NCBI GenBank assembly: GCA_902577515.1
Contig: CACGZJ010000004.1
Coordinates: forward strand, 38,283 to 102,282
Source: an uncultured Bacteroidota bacterium
GTDB taxonomy: Bacteria; Bacteroidota; Bacteroidia; Flavobacteriales; Flavobacteriaceae
Direction of reading: 5' to 3'
DNA: 64,000 nt
Shown here piece by piece: positions 7,654-17,373 of this stretch (position 1 is its first letter; each line of letters starts with the position of its first letter). The notes under the pieces were generated by a model. The model worked only from the letters and a program-made list of their open reading frames with translations, was not told the origin of the DNA and searched no databases. Position numbers and translations under genes: made by a program.

Positions 7654-10464
7654 GTGAAATATAATTTTCTAGAAATAGAGAAAAAATGGCAGAAATTTTG
7701 GAGAGATAATAGAACTTTTGAAGTAAAAATTTCTAAAAAACCAAAATATTATGTCTTAGATATGTTTCCATATCCATCTGGAGCAGGCCTTCATGTTGGT
7801 CATCCACTTGGATATATTGCCAGTGATATTTTTTCCAGATATAAAAGACACAGAGGATATAATGTTCTTCACCCACAGGGATATGACTCTTTTGGCTTAC
7901 CGGCAGAGCAATATGCAATAAAAACAGGTCAGCATCCTAAAAAAACAACTCAAGAAAATATTGATATGTATAGGAGGCAGCTTGATAGAATTGGTTTCTC
8001 ATTTGATTGGTCAAGAGAAATAAGAACTTCTGAGCCTAATTACTATAAATGGACACAATGGATCTTTACATTAATGTTTAATTCATTTTTTTGTAAGATT
8101 GACAATAAGGCGAAGCACATTAGTGAATTGGTTAGTTCCTTTAAAGAAAATGGTGACAATATTTATAAAAATGAGTTAGAAAATATAGGCTATTCATTCA
8201 CCAATAAAGAATGGAAAAATTTTAATGATAAAATTAAATCAGATATTTTGATGAATTTCAGATTAGCCTATATTACTGACGGAGAAGTTAACTGGTGTGA
8301 GGAATTGGGAACTGTATTAGCTAATGATGAGATTATAAATGGAGTAAGTGAAAGAGGTGGGTATCCAGTTACAAAAAGAAAAGTTAAACATTGGTGTCTA
8401 AGAATAAGTAAATATTCAGATAGACTTTTAGAGGGCTTAAATAAAATTGATTGGCCAGAACCTTTAAAAGAAATGCAAAGAAATTGGATAGGTAAATCAA
8501 AAGGTGTTTCATTAAAATTCGATATTGAAAACTCAGATAAAAAAATTGAAGTTTTTACAACTAGACCTGATACTATCTTTGGAGTTTCATTTTTAACAAT
8601 TGCACCTGAGTATTTAGACCTATATGATATCTCTTCATCAAAGAGTAGAAAAGAAATTGAAAATTACATAAAAGAGGTATCATCAAAGTCTGAAAGAGAC
8701 AGACTATCAGATGTTAAAACTGTATCTGGAGTATTTACTGGATCTTATGCAATTCATCCATTTTCTGGTAAGAAAATTCCAATATGGATTTCAGATTATG
8801 TGCTTGCAAGCTATGGAACAGGTGCAGTAATGGGAGTTCCAGCAGGTGATCAGAGAGATTTCGACTTTGCAAAAAAGTTTAAACTAGATATTCCAAATAT
8901 TTTTGATCAGATTGATATTTCAAAATCAGCTTTTTCTGAAAAGACAGGATTTAAATTAATTAATTCAGAATTTCTTAATGGTCATGACTATGAAAGTTCG
9001 TTAGATATAATAATTAGTAAAATAGAGAATAAAAAAATTGGAAAATCAAAAATTCAATTTAAACTCAGAGATGCAATTTTTAGTAGACAAAGGTATTGGG
9101 GTGAACCAATTCCTATTTACTATAAAAATGATATACCAATAAATATTGAAGAAACTTTTCTCCCATTAAAGCTTCCTGAAGTAGATAATTTTTTGCCAAC
9201 AAAAAATGGTGATTCACCATTAGGTAATTCTAATCAATGGGCATGGGATGAAAAAAATAATCAGGTAACTCATAATAGTAAAATTGATAATTTAAATGTT
9301 TTTCCAATTGAGCTTAACACAATGCCAGGTTGGGCTGGAAGTTCATGGTATTTCTATAGATATATGGATCCTAAAAATGATAATAAATTTATTTCAAGTG
9401 ATTCCCAATCTTATTGGTCTGATGTTGATATATACTTTGGAGGAAGTGAACATGCAACTGGCCATTTACTTTACTCAAGATTTTATCAAAAATTTTTATT
9501 TGATCTAGATCTACTCCAAAAAGATGAGTATGCTAAGAAACTTGTTAACCAAGGAATGATTCTTGGAAACTCTGCATTTATTTATCGAAAGTCAGGTACT
9601 TCAGAATATTTCTCTAAGAATCTAATAAATAATATTCAAGTTGATAGAATCAGGATAGATATAAAATATGTAAACCAAGAAAATGAAGTTGACATAGAGA
9701 CTTTAAAAAAAGAAGATAAAGATTTTAATAATGGATCTTTCAATTTTGATAATGGGAGATTTGAGTGTGTAAGAGAGCAAGAAAAAATGTCCAAATCAAA
9801 ATTTAATGTCGTTAATCCTGATGAAATATGTGATCAATTTGGAGCAGATACATTAAGGATGTATGAAATGTTCCTTGGACCAATTGAGCAGTCCAAACCC
9901 TGGGATACTAGAGGTATTTCTGGAGTTTATTCTTTTTTGAAAAGATTTTGGAATCTTTTCTTTGAAGATGGTAAATTAACAATAACTAAAAATGAACCTT
10001 CTGAAGAATCCTTAAAATCACTCCACAAAACAATCAAAAAGGTTTCTGAAGACATTGAAAAACTTAGTCTGAATACATGTGTTAGCTCATTTATGATTTG
10101 CATAAATGAACTTAGTTCATTGAAATGTAATAACAAATTAATACTTGAGCAATTACTTATTTTAATATCTCCATTTGCTCCACATTTTGCAGAGGAACTT
10201 TGGAGTCAAATTGGGAATACAAAATCAATAATTGATGAAAAGTATCCTGAATTTGATAAAAAATACTTAATTGAATCTGAAAAGAATTATCCAGTTTCTT
10301 TTAATGGCAAGACAAAATTTACAATTAACTTGTCATTGGACTTGGATACTAATGAAATTGAGAAAATTGTCTTGTCTAACGAGAAAACAATATCAATATT
10401 GAACAACAACAAACCGAAGAAAGTTATTATTGTTCCTGGAAAAATTATAAATATAGTATTATGA
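7654..10464 (+). CDS. leuS: Leucyl-tRNA synthetase
   Basis: 936 residues, class I. The HIGH signature is seen as PYPSGAGLHVGHPLGY near residue 40. The CP1 editing domain (about 280-480) contains TTRPDTIFG and GTGAVMGVPAGDQRD. The KMSKS loop is EKMSKSKFNVVNPDEI near residue 710. An extended segment before KMSKS (with SKNLINNIQVDRIRIDI) is, as I recall, typical of the Bacteroidota form. The start codon is GTG at 7654, directly upstream of the conserved KYNFLEIEKKWQKFW block. The stop overlaps the SemiSWEET start by 4 bases. Confidence 0.97.
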   Translation: MKYNFLEIEKKWQKFWRDNRTFEVKISKKPKYYVLDMFPYPSGAGLHVGHPLGYIASDIFSRYKRHRGYNVLHPQGYDSFGLPAEQYAIKTGQHPKKTTQENIDMYRRQLDRIGFSFDWSREIRTSEPNYYKWTQWIFTLMFNSFFCKIDNKAKHISELVSSFKENGDNIYKNELENIGYSFTNKEWKNFNDKIKSDILMNFRLAYITDGEVNWCEELGTVLANDEIINGVSERGGYPVTKRKVKHWCLRISKYSDRLLEGLNKIDWPEPLKEMQRNWIGKSKGVSLKFDIENSDKKIEVFTTRPDTIFGVSFLTIAPEYLDLYDISSSKSRKEIENYIKEVSSKSERDRLSDVKTVSGVFTGSYAIHPFSGKKIPIWISDYVLASYGTGAVMGVPAGDQRDFDFAKKFKLDIPNIFDQIDISKSAFSEKTGFKLINSEFLNGHDYESSLDIIISKIENKKIGKSKIQFKLRDAIFSRQRYWGEPIPIYYKNDIPINIEETFLPLKLPEVDNFLPTKNGDSPLGNSNQWAWDEKNNQVTHNSKIDNLNVFPIELNTMPGWAGSSWYFYRYMDPKNDNKFISSDSQSYWSDVDIYFGGSEHATGHLLYSRFYQKFLFDLDLLQKDEYAKKLVNQGMILGNSAFIYRKSGTSEYFSKNLINNIQVDRIRIDIKYVNQENEVDIETLKKEDKDFNNGSFNFDNGRFECVREQEKMSKSKFNVVNPDEICDQFGADTLRMYEMFLGPIEQSKPWDTRGISGVYSFLKRFWNLFFEDGKLTITKNEPSEESLKSLHKTIKKVSEDIEKLSLNTCVSSFMICINELSSLKCNNKLILEQLLILISPFAPHFAEELWSQIGNTKSIIDEKYPEFDKKYLIESEKNYPVSFNGKTKFTINLSLDLDTNEIEKIVLSNEKTISILNNNKPKKVIIVPGKIINIVL

Positions 10465-10718
10465 TAGATCCAATATATGAATCAGTTGGCTTTATAGCTG
10501 CAATTCTAACAACTACCGGATTTGTTCCACAAGTTTATAAAATATATAAAGAAAAAAATGCTAAAGGTGTCTCTCTAACTATGTATATAATTTTATTTAT
10601 AGGTGTTTTACTTTGGTTAGTGTATGGTATTCTTATTGGAAGCCTTTCAATAATTATTGCTAATGGTGTTACAGCTATGCTTCAATTGCTCGTAATTATA
10701 TTTAAGTTAAAAAATTGA
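10461..10718 (+). CDS. SemiSWEET sugar transporter
   Basis: 85 residues with three predicted transmembrane helices, the size of a bacterial SemiSWEET half-transporter that works as a dimer. The PQ-loop signature is in helix 1 (TTGFVPQVYKIYK, P23-Q24). A conserved Asn (N69, IIANGVTAMLQL) in helix 3 corresponds to the substrate-contacting Asn of the family. It overlaps leuS by an ATGA junction, so it is translationally coupled to a housekeeping gene. The transported sugar cannot be deduced. Confidence 0.88.
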   Translation: MIDPIYESVGFIAAILTTTGFVPQVYKIYKEKNAKGVSLTMYIILFIGVLLWLVYGILIGSLSIIIANGVTAMLQLLVIIFKLKN

Positions 10719-10768
10719 TAAATTTTTTTTCAATTAAATGGTTTAGTTAATTTTACAAAAAAATATAT

Positions 10769-11470
10769 ATGTATTATTTCGACTCAGCTTATTTTTTAAT
10801 TCTAATACCATTTTTTATTTTAAGCGCATTTGTATCAAACAAGCTTAAATCAAAGTTTAAAAAATTCTCTCAACAAACTTTGTCTGCAAATTTATCTGGA
10901 AAAGAAATTGCTGAAAAAATGTTAAGTGATCATGGTATATATGATGTTAAAGTTATTTCTGTTAAAGGCCAATTAACTGATCATTATAATCCTCAAAAAA
11001 AAACTGTTAATCTTTCCACAAGTGTTTATAATGAAAGGAATGCTGCTGCTGCTGCTGTTGCTGCCCACGAGTGTGGTCATGCTGTCCAGCATGCTAAAGG
11101 TTATGAGTGGCTAAAAATGAGATCTATATTAGTTCCAATGGTTGGTATAACATCAAATCTTGCAGTCTGGATTTTATTTTTAGGAACTGTTTTAATGACT
11201 ACTTCCCCTGTCTTAGGTCAAACAGCTATCAGTATTGGTATTTTTGGTTTTGCATCTGGAACATTATTTAGTTTAATAACACTACCCGTTGAATTTGATG
11301 CTAGCAAAAGAGCAATATATTGGCTTGAAAGAAAAAGAATTGTAAATCAAAGAGAGCTATCTCAATCTAAAGAAGCACTTAATTGGGCTGCAGGAACATA
11401 TGTTGTAGCTGCTTTAGCATCAATAGCTAATTTGGTGTACATATGGATGAGATTTGGTAGAAGAAATTAA
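10769..11470 (+). CDS. Membrane-bound neutral zinc metallopeptidase (YugP type)
   Basis: 233 residues with an N-terminal helix (about 5-25), a zinc site HECGH at residues 100-104 (HExxH class), then two more hydrophobic stretches at about 120-165 and a C-terminal helix. The order (FSQQTLSANLSGKEIAEKML, YNPQKKTVNLS, HECGHAVQHAKGYEW) matches the YugP-like membrane zinc peptidase family. Substrates are unknown. The alanine run just before HECGH is encoded by five consecutive GCT codons. It converges on hemD with a 4-base overlap. Confidence 0.87.
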   Translation: MYYFDSAYFLILIPFFILSAFVSNKLKSKFKKFSQQTLSANLSGKEIAEKMLSDHGIYDVKVISVKGQLTDHYNPQKKTVNLSTSVYNERNAAAAAVAAHECGHAVQHAKGYEWLKMRSILVPMVGITSNLAVWILFLGTVLMTTSPVLGQTAISIGIFGFASGTLFSLITLPVEFDASKRAIYWLERKRIVNQRELSQSKEALNWAAGTYVVAALASIANLVYIWMRFGRRN

Positions 11471-12201
11471 CTTTTAAGATATTTTTCTATTGCCATTGCC
11501 ATTGAAGGAGCTACTTCATTAGGTGCCTTGATATCAATTCTTAGGCTTTTAGCAATTGCAGCCTCTTCAGTTGTATTACCATAAACAGCAATAAGAGTTT
11601 TATTCTGTTTGAAATCAGGAAAATTTTTAAATAATGATTCTATACCTAATGGACTAAAGAAAACAAGTATATCGTAGTAAACATTACGCAAATCAGATAA
11701 ATCGGAGACTAAAGTTTTGAATAACTGTGCTCTATCCCAAGAAATTTCAAATGAATCCAGTGTTCTTATAATATCAGGATTTAAACTACCAGAAGTAGGA
11801 ACTAAGAATTTTTCTTTATTAAATTTTGTAAATATAGGCTCAAGATCCTTAAAATTATTATTACCAACATAAATCTTACGTTTTCTATAAACTACATACT
11901 TTTGAAGATAATATGCAACTGCCTCAGATTGACAGAAGTACTTGGTTTGATCAGGGACTTTAAACCTCATATCTTCTGTAATTCTAAAAAAATGATCAAC
12001 GGCATTTCTACTGGTAAGAATAATATTTTGAAATTTTGAAAAATCTACTTTTTGTGTTCTTACTTCCTTAGCTGTTAAACCTTCTACGTGAATAAATGGC
12101 CTGTAATCAATTTTTATTTTATACTTTCTGATTAGCTTGGAGTAAGGGGAATTTTCAGAAGTAGGTTCTGGTTGAGAAATAAGTATGGTTTTAATACTCA
12201 T
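11467..12201 (-). CDS. hemD: Uroporphyrinogen-III synthase
   Basis: 244 residues. HemD closes hydroxymethylbilane to uroporphyrinogen III in haem synthesis. The family is poorly conserved. Support comes from the two-lobed layout, ILTSRNAVDHFF near residue 60, VFFSPLGIESLFKNFP near residue 180, and the C-terminal AVYGNTTEEAA and APNEVAPSMAMAI. In Flavobacteriia hemD commonly sits next to a DUF4271 gene, as here (6 bases downstream of it). It overlaps the convergent zinc peptidase gene by 4 bases. Confidence 0.85.
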   Translation of the reverse strand: MSIKTILISQPEPTSENSPYSKLIRKYKIKIDYRPFIHVEGLTAKEVRTQKVDFSKFQNIILTSRNAVDHFFRITEDMRFKVPDQTKYFCQSEAVAYYLQKYVVYRKRKIYVGNNNFKDLEPIFTKFNKEKFLVPTSGSLNPDIIRTLDSFEISWDRAQLFKTLVSDLSDLRNVYYDILVFFSPLGIESLFKNFPDFKQNKTLIAVYGNTTEEAAIAKSLRIDIKAPNEVAPSMAMAIEKYLKS

Positions 12202-12207
12202 ATTTAA

Positions 12208-12897
12208 TTAATTTGAGGAGGTAAAAGAATAAAACCATATCCAAGGGGCTAGTTTGAATGCACAAAGATACAAAATAAAATACATTACCTCCTTTAGATC
12301 AAGTTTTGTAAAATAACTTAAATAGTTTTTTGTTTGAAAAATAAAATGTAGTAAAATAAAAACTAAAAAGGAATACTTTAGATAATCGATATTATAGAAG
12401 GAATTTAATCTATATATAATTAAGTTAAAAAACATTAATAATCCAATTATAATATTGATTATAAAGTTTTTATAAAATATAAACTTAAGCCTATAATCTA
12501 CAAACATTTCTAAAATATATCTAATAATGAGAAATCTTATGAATAGAGCTATTAAGATTATAGAATTGAAACTTAATAAACCAAGAGTCGTTTCATTGTT
12601 AAAATAATTTAAGTTTATGGTATCTCCTGAACCCCATATATTAAAATAACTAATAATTACTAGGTAAATAAGTAAAAAAAAGAATATGTAGAAATAGTGA
12701 AAATAGTTAATTAATGATGTTCCTGAGCTTGAAATACCGAGATCATCAGAATTATATGGTAATATAATATTACGAAAATGATAACCTACACTTCTAAATA
12801 AATAAACTAATTTTACTCTTTGGAATTTTTGTAATATATAAAAGATTAATAATATAATTAGAAAAAACAAACCAGTTAAATCTTGATTTTGAATCAT
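12208..12897 (-). CDS. DUF4271 family polytopic membrane protein
   Basis: 229 residues, about seven hydrophobic segments, Ile/Phe/Tyr rich and extremely AT rich. The N-terminal loop with DLGISSSGTSLINYFHYF and the position directly before hemD match the DUF4271 family of Bacteroidota. No catalytic residues are visible and no function is known to me. A role linked to the neighbouring hemD would be a guess. Confidence 0.75.
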   Translation of the reverse strand: MIQNQDLTGLFFLIILLIFYILQKFQRVKLVYLFRSVGYHFRNIILPYNSDDLGISSSGTSLINYFHYFYIFFFLLIYLVIISYFNIWGSGDTINLNYFNNETTLGLLSFNSIILIALFIRFLIIRYILEMFVDYRLKFIFYKNFIINIIIGLLMFFNLIIYRLNSFYNIDYLKYSFLVFILLHFIFQTKNYLSYFTKLDLKEVMYFILYLCAFKLAPWIWFYSFTSSN

Positions 12898-12945
12898 ATT
12901 AATTTTGACTTTAATAACAAAATTATGGAATAACTACTATAATAA

Positions 12946-13668
12946 ATGAAATACAATAGTTTAATTATAATACCTACATACAATGAATCAGAGAATATAG
13001 AATTAATAATTAATAAAATTATTGATCTTGATAACTCCAATGATATTCTTGTTGTAGATGATAATTCACCTGACGGAACTTATGAAATTGTTAAAAAAAT
13101 AAAGAGTTCTAATAATGAACGAGTATTTATAATTAAAAGAGAATCAAAATCTGGCTTAGGTTCTGCATATAAAGTTGGGTTTAAGTGGGCATTAGAAAAG
13201 AATTATAACTATATCTTTGAGATGGATGCAGATATGTCTCACAATCCTCGTGATATTAAAGATCTAAAAATTGAACTAATTCAAAATAAGTTTGATGTTG
13301 TTATTGGGTCAAGATATCTAAATGGAGTAAGTGTAGTTAACTGGCCTTTATCCAGAATATTTCTATCTTATTTTGCAAACTTTTATGTTAGGATTATTAC
13401 TGGTATGCCTATTAAAGATGCAACATCTGGTTTTGTTGGGTATACAAATCAAGCACTAAGTTCCATCAAATTAAGTGAAGTTAAATTTAATGGATATGCA
13501 TTTCAAATTGAAATGAAGTTTAAGCTTTGGAAAAAAAAATTTAAATTGAAAGAACATCAAATAATTTTTGTAAATAGAAAGTTGGGTAAATCAAAAATGA
13601 ATCAAAATATAATATTTGAAGCAATTTTAGGAGTTATTAAATTAAAAATTAATTCTTTTTTCAAGTGA
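12946..13668 (+). CDS. Polyprenol monophosphomannose synthase-like GT2 glycosyltransferase
   Basis: 240 residues, GT-A fold. It opens with IIPTYNESENIE, continues with VVDDNSPDGT near residue 35, and has the metal-binding EMDADMSHNP at about residues 91-100, the pattern of dolichol-phosphate-mannose synthases. GSRYLNGVSVVNWPLSR and ATSGFVGYTNQAL are further family blocks. No C-terminal membrane domain is present, so it is the soluble, peripherally attached form. It probably transfers mannose or another sugar from a nucleotide donor to polyprenyl phosphate. One base separates it from dihydroorotase. Confidence 0.88.
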   Translation: MKYNSLIIIPTYNESENIELIINKIIDLDNSNDILVVDDNSPDGTYEIVKKIKSSNNERVFIIKRESKSGLGSAYKVGFKWALEKNYNYIFEMDADMSHNPRDIKDLKIELIQNKFDVVIGSRYLNGVSVVNWPLSRIFLSYFANFYVRIITGMPIKDATSGFVGYTNQALSSIKLSEVKFNGYAFQIEMKFKLWKKKFKLKEHQIIFVNRKLGKSKMNQNIIFEAILGVIKLKINSFFK

Positions 13669-13669
13669 T

Positions 13670-15007
13670 ATGAGTAAGCTGTTAATAAAAAATCCAACAA
13701 TAATTAATGAGGGAAAAAGATTCAGAAAAAATTTGCTTATTGATGGTGAAAAAATAATTTCAATCTCATCAAATATTAAAACTGACGTAAATACTGAAAT
13801 TATTAATGCAGAAGGGCTAATACTTATTCCTGGGATGATTGATGATCAAGTTCATTTTAGAGAGCCTGGACTAACTCATAAAGGAAATATCTTTTCTGAG
13901 TCAAAAGCTGCTGTTGCAGGTGGTGTAACATCATATATAGAGATGCCAAATACAAATCCAAATACTACGTCAGTAGAAGAGTTTAATAAAAAGATTACTA
14001 TAGCATCAAATGATTCATTCTCTAACTTCTCTTTTATGTTTGGAGGTACTAATGATAATATTGATGAAATTAAAAAATTAAACCCATCAGAGGTAGCAGG
14101 TATAAAACTCTTTCTTGGCTCATCTACAGGTAAAATGTTGATAGACAATGTTAGTTCAATAGAAAAAATTTTCTTATCTACATCTTTACCAATATCAGTT
14201 CATTGTGAAGATGAACAAATAATAAGAAATAACTCAAAAAAATATAAAGAAATATATGGTGAAGATATTCCTATTGAATATCACCCTGAGATCAGAAGTG
14301 TAGATGCTTGTTACAAAAGTTCAAAATATGCAACCGATCTTGCAAAAAAAACTGGTGCTAAGCTAAATGTATTCCATATTTCTACTCAGAAAGAACTTGA
14401 TCTGTTTGAAAATAAACTTCCAGTTGAACAGAAGAAAATAACTGCTGAAGTTTGTGCTCATCATTTATGGTTTACGGATAAAGATTATAAAAAATTAGGA
14501 TCAAAAATTAAATGGAATCCGGCGATAAAATCTCAAATTGATAAAAATTCACTTTGGAATGCTGTTAAAGAAGATAAAATTGATATAATAGCTTCAGATC
14601 ATGCACCTCATACAGAAATTGAAAAACAAAATAGTTACTTTGATTGTCCGTCTGGTGGCCCGATGGTTCAACATACAATTATCTCTTTGCTTGAGGAATG
14701 TCCAAAACATGGAGTAAGTATTGAAAAAATTGTAGAAAAAATTGCTCACAACCCTTCAAAAGTCTTTAATATCAAAAAAAGAGGTTTTATTAAAGAGGGT
14801 TATTATGCTGATATAGTTCTGATAGATCCAAATTCACCAACCTTAGTCACAAAAAAATCACTACTTTATAAATGTGGTTGGTCACCTTTTGAAGGTATAA
14901 CTTTTAGCTCATCCATACATACAACAATTTTGAATGGAAGAGTTGTGTTTTCTAATGGTAAGGTTAACAAGACTCCAAATGGTAAAAAACTCATTTTTGA
15001 TAGATGA
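13670..15007 (+). CDS. pyrC: Dihydroorotase (class I, PyrC/AllB type)
   Basis: 445 residues, an amidohydrolase TIM barrel that cyclises carbamoyl-aspartate to dihydroorotate in pyrimidine synthesis. Metal ligands are visible: the DDQVHFREPG block (HxH replaced by QVH), H in ISVHCEDE, H in LNVFHISTQKEL, and D in IIASDHAPHT near residue 313. Note that the first metal motif reads DQVHF, with Gln replacing the usual first His (DxHxH). As I recall this is shared by many Bacteroidota enzymes annotated as dihydroorotase, so activity should not be assumed lost. The stop overlaps the next gene by an ATGA junction. Confidence 0.85.
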   Translation: MSKLLIKNPTIINEGKRFRKNLLIDGEKIISISSNIKTDVNTEIINAEGLILIPGMIDDQVHFREPGLTHKGNIFSESKAAVAGGVTSYIEMPNTNPNTTSVEEFNKKITIASNDSFSNFSFMFGGTNDNIDEIKKLNPSEVAGIKLFLGSSTGKMLIDNVSSIEKIFLSTSLPISVHCEDEQIIRNNSKKYKEIYGEDIPIEYHPEIRSVDACYKSSKYATDLAKKTGAKLNVFHISTQKELDLFENKLPVEQKKITAEVCAHHLWFTDKDYKKLGSKIKWNPAIKSQIDKNSLWNAVKEDKIDIIASDHAPHTEIEKQNSYFDCPSGGPMVQHTIISLLEECPKHGVSIEKIVEKIAHNPSKVFNIKKRGFIKEGYYADIVLIDPNSPTLVTKKSLLYKCGWSPFEGITFSSSIHTTILNGRVVFSNGKVNKTPNGKKLIFDR

Positions 15008-15324
15008 AAAAATATTTGTTAATTATAGTTTTATTTATAGGATGTTCTGATAATATTCCAGAAAATCTAATTAGTAAAGAAAAGATGGAAAATATTATTT
15101 TTGATATTATTTTCCTAAATGCATCTGGTGCTTTTGAATTTAAAATAGATAAAAACTTTTTGAGTGATGAAATTATATATAAAAAATATAATATAGATAG
15201 TATTCAATTATATGAAAGTGAGTTATATTATTCAAAAAACCCAAAGATTCACTTCGAGATATATGATAATGTACAAAAAAGGATTAATAAATCTTTGGAT
15301 AGTATTAAAACCGCAAATAAATGA
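15004..15324 (+). CDS. DUF4296 family lipoprotein
   Basis: 106 residues with a short lipoprotein signal (LLIIVLFIGC, lipid-attached Cys at about residue 14). A mostly helical region follows, with the family pattern SKEKMENIIFDIIFLNA, then KKYNIDSIQLYESELYYSKNP and VQKRINKSLDSI. This matches DUF4296 of Flavobacteriia, which sits next to dihydroorotase in many genomes. ATGA overlaps on both sides couple it to pyrC and tyrS. The role is unknown; the envelope location is inferred from the lipobox. Confidence 0.82.
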   Translation: MKKYLLIIVLFIGCSDNIPENLISKEKMENIIFDIIFLNASGAFEFKIDKNFLSDEIIYKKYNIDSIQLYESELYYSKNPKIHFEIYDNVQKRINKSLDSIKTANK

Positions 15325-16613
15325 AAGAGTTTATAAATGAATTGAAGTGGAGAGGAATGTTACATGATATAATTCCTGGAACTGAGGAGCATTTAACTAA
15401 AAATAAAACTATAGGTTATATAGGTTTTGATCCGACTTCTGACTCTCTTCATATTGGCAGCCTAGTACCAATCTTTATACTAAAACATTTCCAAAATTCT
15501 GGTCATACTCCTATAGTTTTATTAGGAGGTGCAACTGGCATGATTGGTGATCCATCAGGTAAATCTGATGAAAGAAATTTACTTGATAAAAAGGTTTTAG
15601 ACCACAATGAAAAAAAATTAACTAAACAATTTCAGAAATTCTTAGATTTTAGATCAGATAAATCTAATAAGGCCGTTTTGATTAATAATTATAATTGGAT
15701 GAAAGAATTCTCAATTATAAATTTTTCTAGAGATATTGGAAAGCATATAACGGTTAATTACATGATGGCCAAGGATTCGGTTAAAAAAAGAATTTCAAAA
15801 GATACAACTCAGGGAATGTCATTTACTGAGTTTACGTACCAACTTATTCAAGGATATGATTTTCTCCATTTATACAAAGAAATGAACTGTATGCTACAAA
15901 TGGGAGGAAGCGATCAATGGGGAAACATAACTACGGGAACCGAGTTGATTAGAAGAAAAGAAAATAAGAAGGTCTTTGCTATTACTTGCCCTCTAATTAA
16001 AAAATCAGACGGATCAAAATTTGGTAAGTCAGAGGGGGGTAATATTTGGCTAGATAAAGAAAAAACATCTGTTTATAAGTTCTATCAGTATTGGTTAAAT
16101 ATATCTGATGAAGATGCAGTTAATTATATCAAAGTTTTTACTTTTCTTAATAAGCAAGAAGTTGAAGATTTAATTGATAAACACCAAAAAGATAAATCAA
16201 AAAGACTTCTTCAGAACAAGATTGCAGACTCTATCACATCAATGGTTCATAGTGAAGATGATTTGAAGAATGCAGTTAAAGCATCTAAAGTCCTTTTTGG
16301 CAAATCAAGTAAAGAAGATTTAGAATCATTAGATGAGAATACTTTTAATGAGATTTTTGATGGTGTACCTAGTTCATCAATAGATTTTAAAGAACTTGCT
16401 AAAGGAATAAATATTGATTTTTTGTTGGCAAAGAATACTAATTTTTTAAAATCAATGGGTGAGGCCAGAAGATCTATAAAAGAAAATTCTATTTCTGTAA
16501 ATAAAATCAAAGTATCTGAAAATACTGTAATCTCAAATAAAGATTTAATTAACAATAAATACTTACTTCTTCAAAGGGGACGAAAAAATTATTATTTAGT
16601 TATTGTTAAGTAA
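15321..16613 (+). CDS. tyrS: Tyrosyl-tRNA synthetase
   Basis: 430 residues, class I. The HIGH-like motif is PTSDSLHIGSLVP near residue 40, the tyrosine pocket includes YQLIQGYDFLHLY and MGGSDQWGNITTG, and the KMSKS-equivalent is KFGKSEGGNIWLD near residue 236. A C-terminal S4-like RNA-binding region (about 365-430) contains GEARRSIKENSISVNKIKV. It overlaps the DUF4296 gene by 4 bases. About 70 bases of AT-rich sequence separate it from the response regulator downstream. Confidence 0.97.
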   Translation: MKEFINELKWRGMLHDIIPGTEEHLTKNKTIGYIGFDPTSDSLHIGSLVPIFILKHFQNSGHTPIVLLGGATGMIGDPSGKSDERNLLDKKVLDHNEKKLTKQFQKFLDFRSDKSNKAVLINNYNWMKEFSIINFSRDIGKHITVNYMMAKDSVKKRISKDTTQGMSFTEFTYQLIQGYDFLHLYKEMNCMLQMGGSDQWGNITTGTELIRRKENKKVFAITCPLIKKSDGSKFGKSEGGNIWLDKEKTSVYKFYQYWLNISDEDAVNYIKVFTFLNKQEVEDLIDKHQKDKSKRLLQNKIADSITSMVHSEDDLKNAVKASKVLFGKSSKEDLESLDENTFNEIFDGVPSSSIDFKELAKGINIDFLLAKNTNFLKSMGEARRSIKENSISVNKIKVSENTVISNKDLINNKYLLLQRGRKNYYLVIVK

Positions 16614-16683
16614 TCATTTCATAAAAATTAATTTTTTTTTCAACTTAAGTTTAAATTGATTAATTCACTACATTGAAGTAATT

Positions 16684-17373
16684 ATGAAAAAGTCTGACAT
16701 AAAAATATTGTGTGTTGATGATGAGCCAGATATTTTAGAAATTCTGAAATATAATTTGTCAAACGAAGGATATAATGTTTCAACTGCAGCTGATGGAAAG
16801 TCAGCCATTGAAATGGCCTATAATATTAGTCCAAGCCTAATAATTATGGATGTAATGATGCCTAACATGGATGGAATTGAGGCCTGTGAAAAACTTAGGT
16901 CTGACGAAAAATTTAATGATACAATAATAATGTTTCTTACCGCAAGAGGAGAAGACTACTCCCATGTTGCTGCTTATGATGCAGGAGCTGATGATTATGT
17001 GACTAAACCTGTGAAGCCTAAAGTGCTTGTTTCAAAAGTTAAAGGTCTTTTAAGAAGATTAAAAAAAGTTATTGCCAAGGATATTAATGAGATAGTTTTT
17101 GATGATATTAAAATAGATAGGGAAAAGTATAAAGTTTATATATCAGATAATGTATTAAATCTTCCAAGAAAGGAATTTGAATTACTTTATCTTCTTGCTT
17201 CTAAACCTGATAAAGTTTTTAAGAGAGAAAAAATAATGGAGACAGTCTGGGGAAGTGAAGTTGTTGTTGGAGATAGAACAATTGATGTACACATAAGAAA
17301 ATTAAGAGAAAAAGTAGGGGACAAGTATTTTAAAACTATTAAGGGTGTAGGATATAAGTTTGTTATTGAATAA
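16684..17373 (+). CDS. OmpR/PhoB-family response regulator
   Basis: 229 residues. The receiver domain (about 6-120) has the acidic pair VDDEPD, the phosphoacceptor D56 in IIMDVMMPNMDG, Thr in FLTARGED and the conserved Lys in DDYVTKPVKP. The C-terminal winged-helix DNA-binding domain (about 135-229) contains NLPRKEFELLYLL and the recognition helix region VVGDRTIDVHIRKLREKVG. The stop overlaps the start of the histidine kinase by one base, so the two form a two-component system, most like PhoB/PhoR of Bacteroidota. A specific signal cannot be deduced. Confidence 0.93.
   Translation: MKKSDIKILCVDDEPDILEILKYNLSNEGYNVSTAADGKSAIEMAYNISPSLIIMDVMMPNMDGIEACEKLRSDEKFNDTIIMFLTARGEDYSHVAAYDAGADDYVTKPVKPKVLVSKVKGLLRRLKKVIAKDINEIVFDDIKIDREKYKVYISDNVLNLPRKEFELLYLLASKPDKVFKREKIMETVWGSEVVVGDRTIDVHIRKLREKVGDKYFKTIKGVGYKFVIE

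Noticed and set aside
16247..16555. 102-codon minus-strand open frame inside tyrS
   Set aside because: It is antisense to the well-conserved C-terminal part of TyrRS and has no own features.
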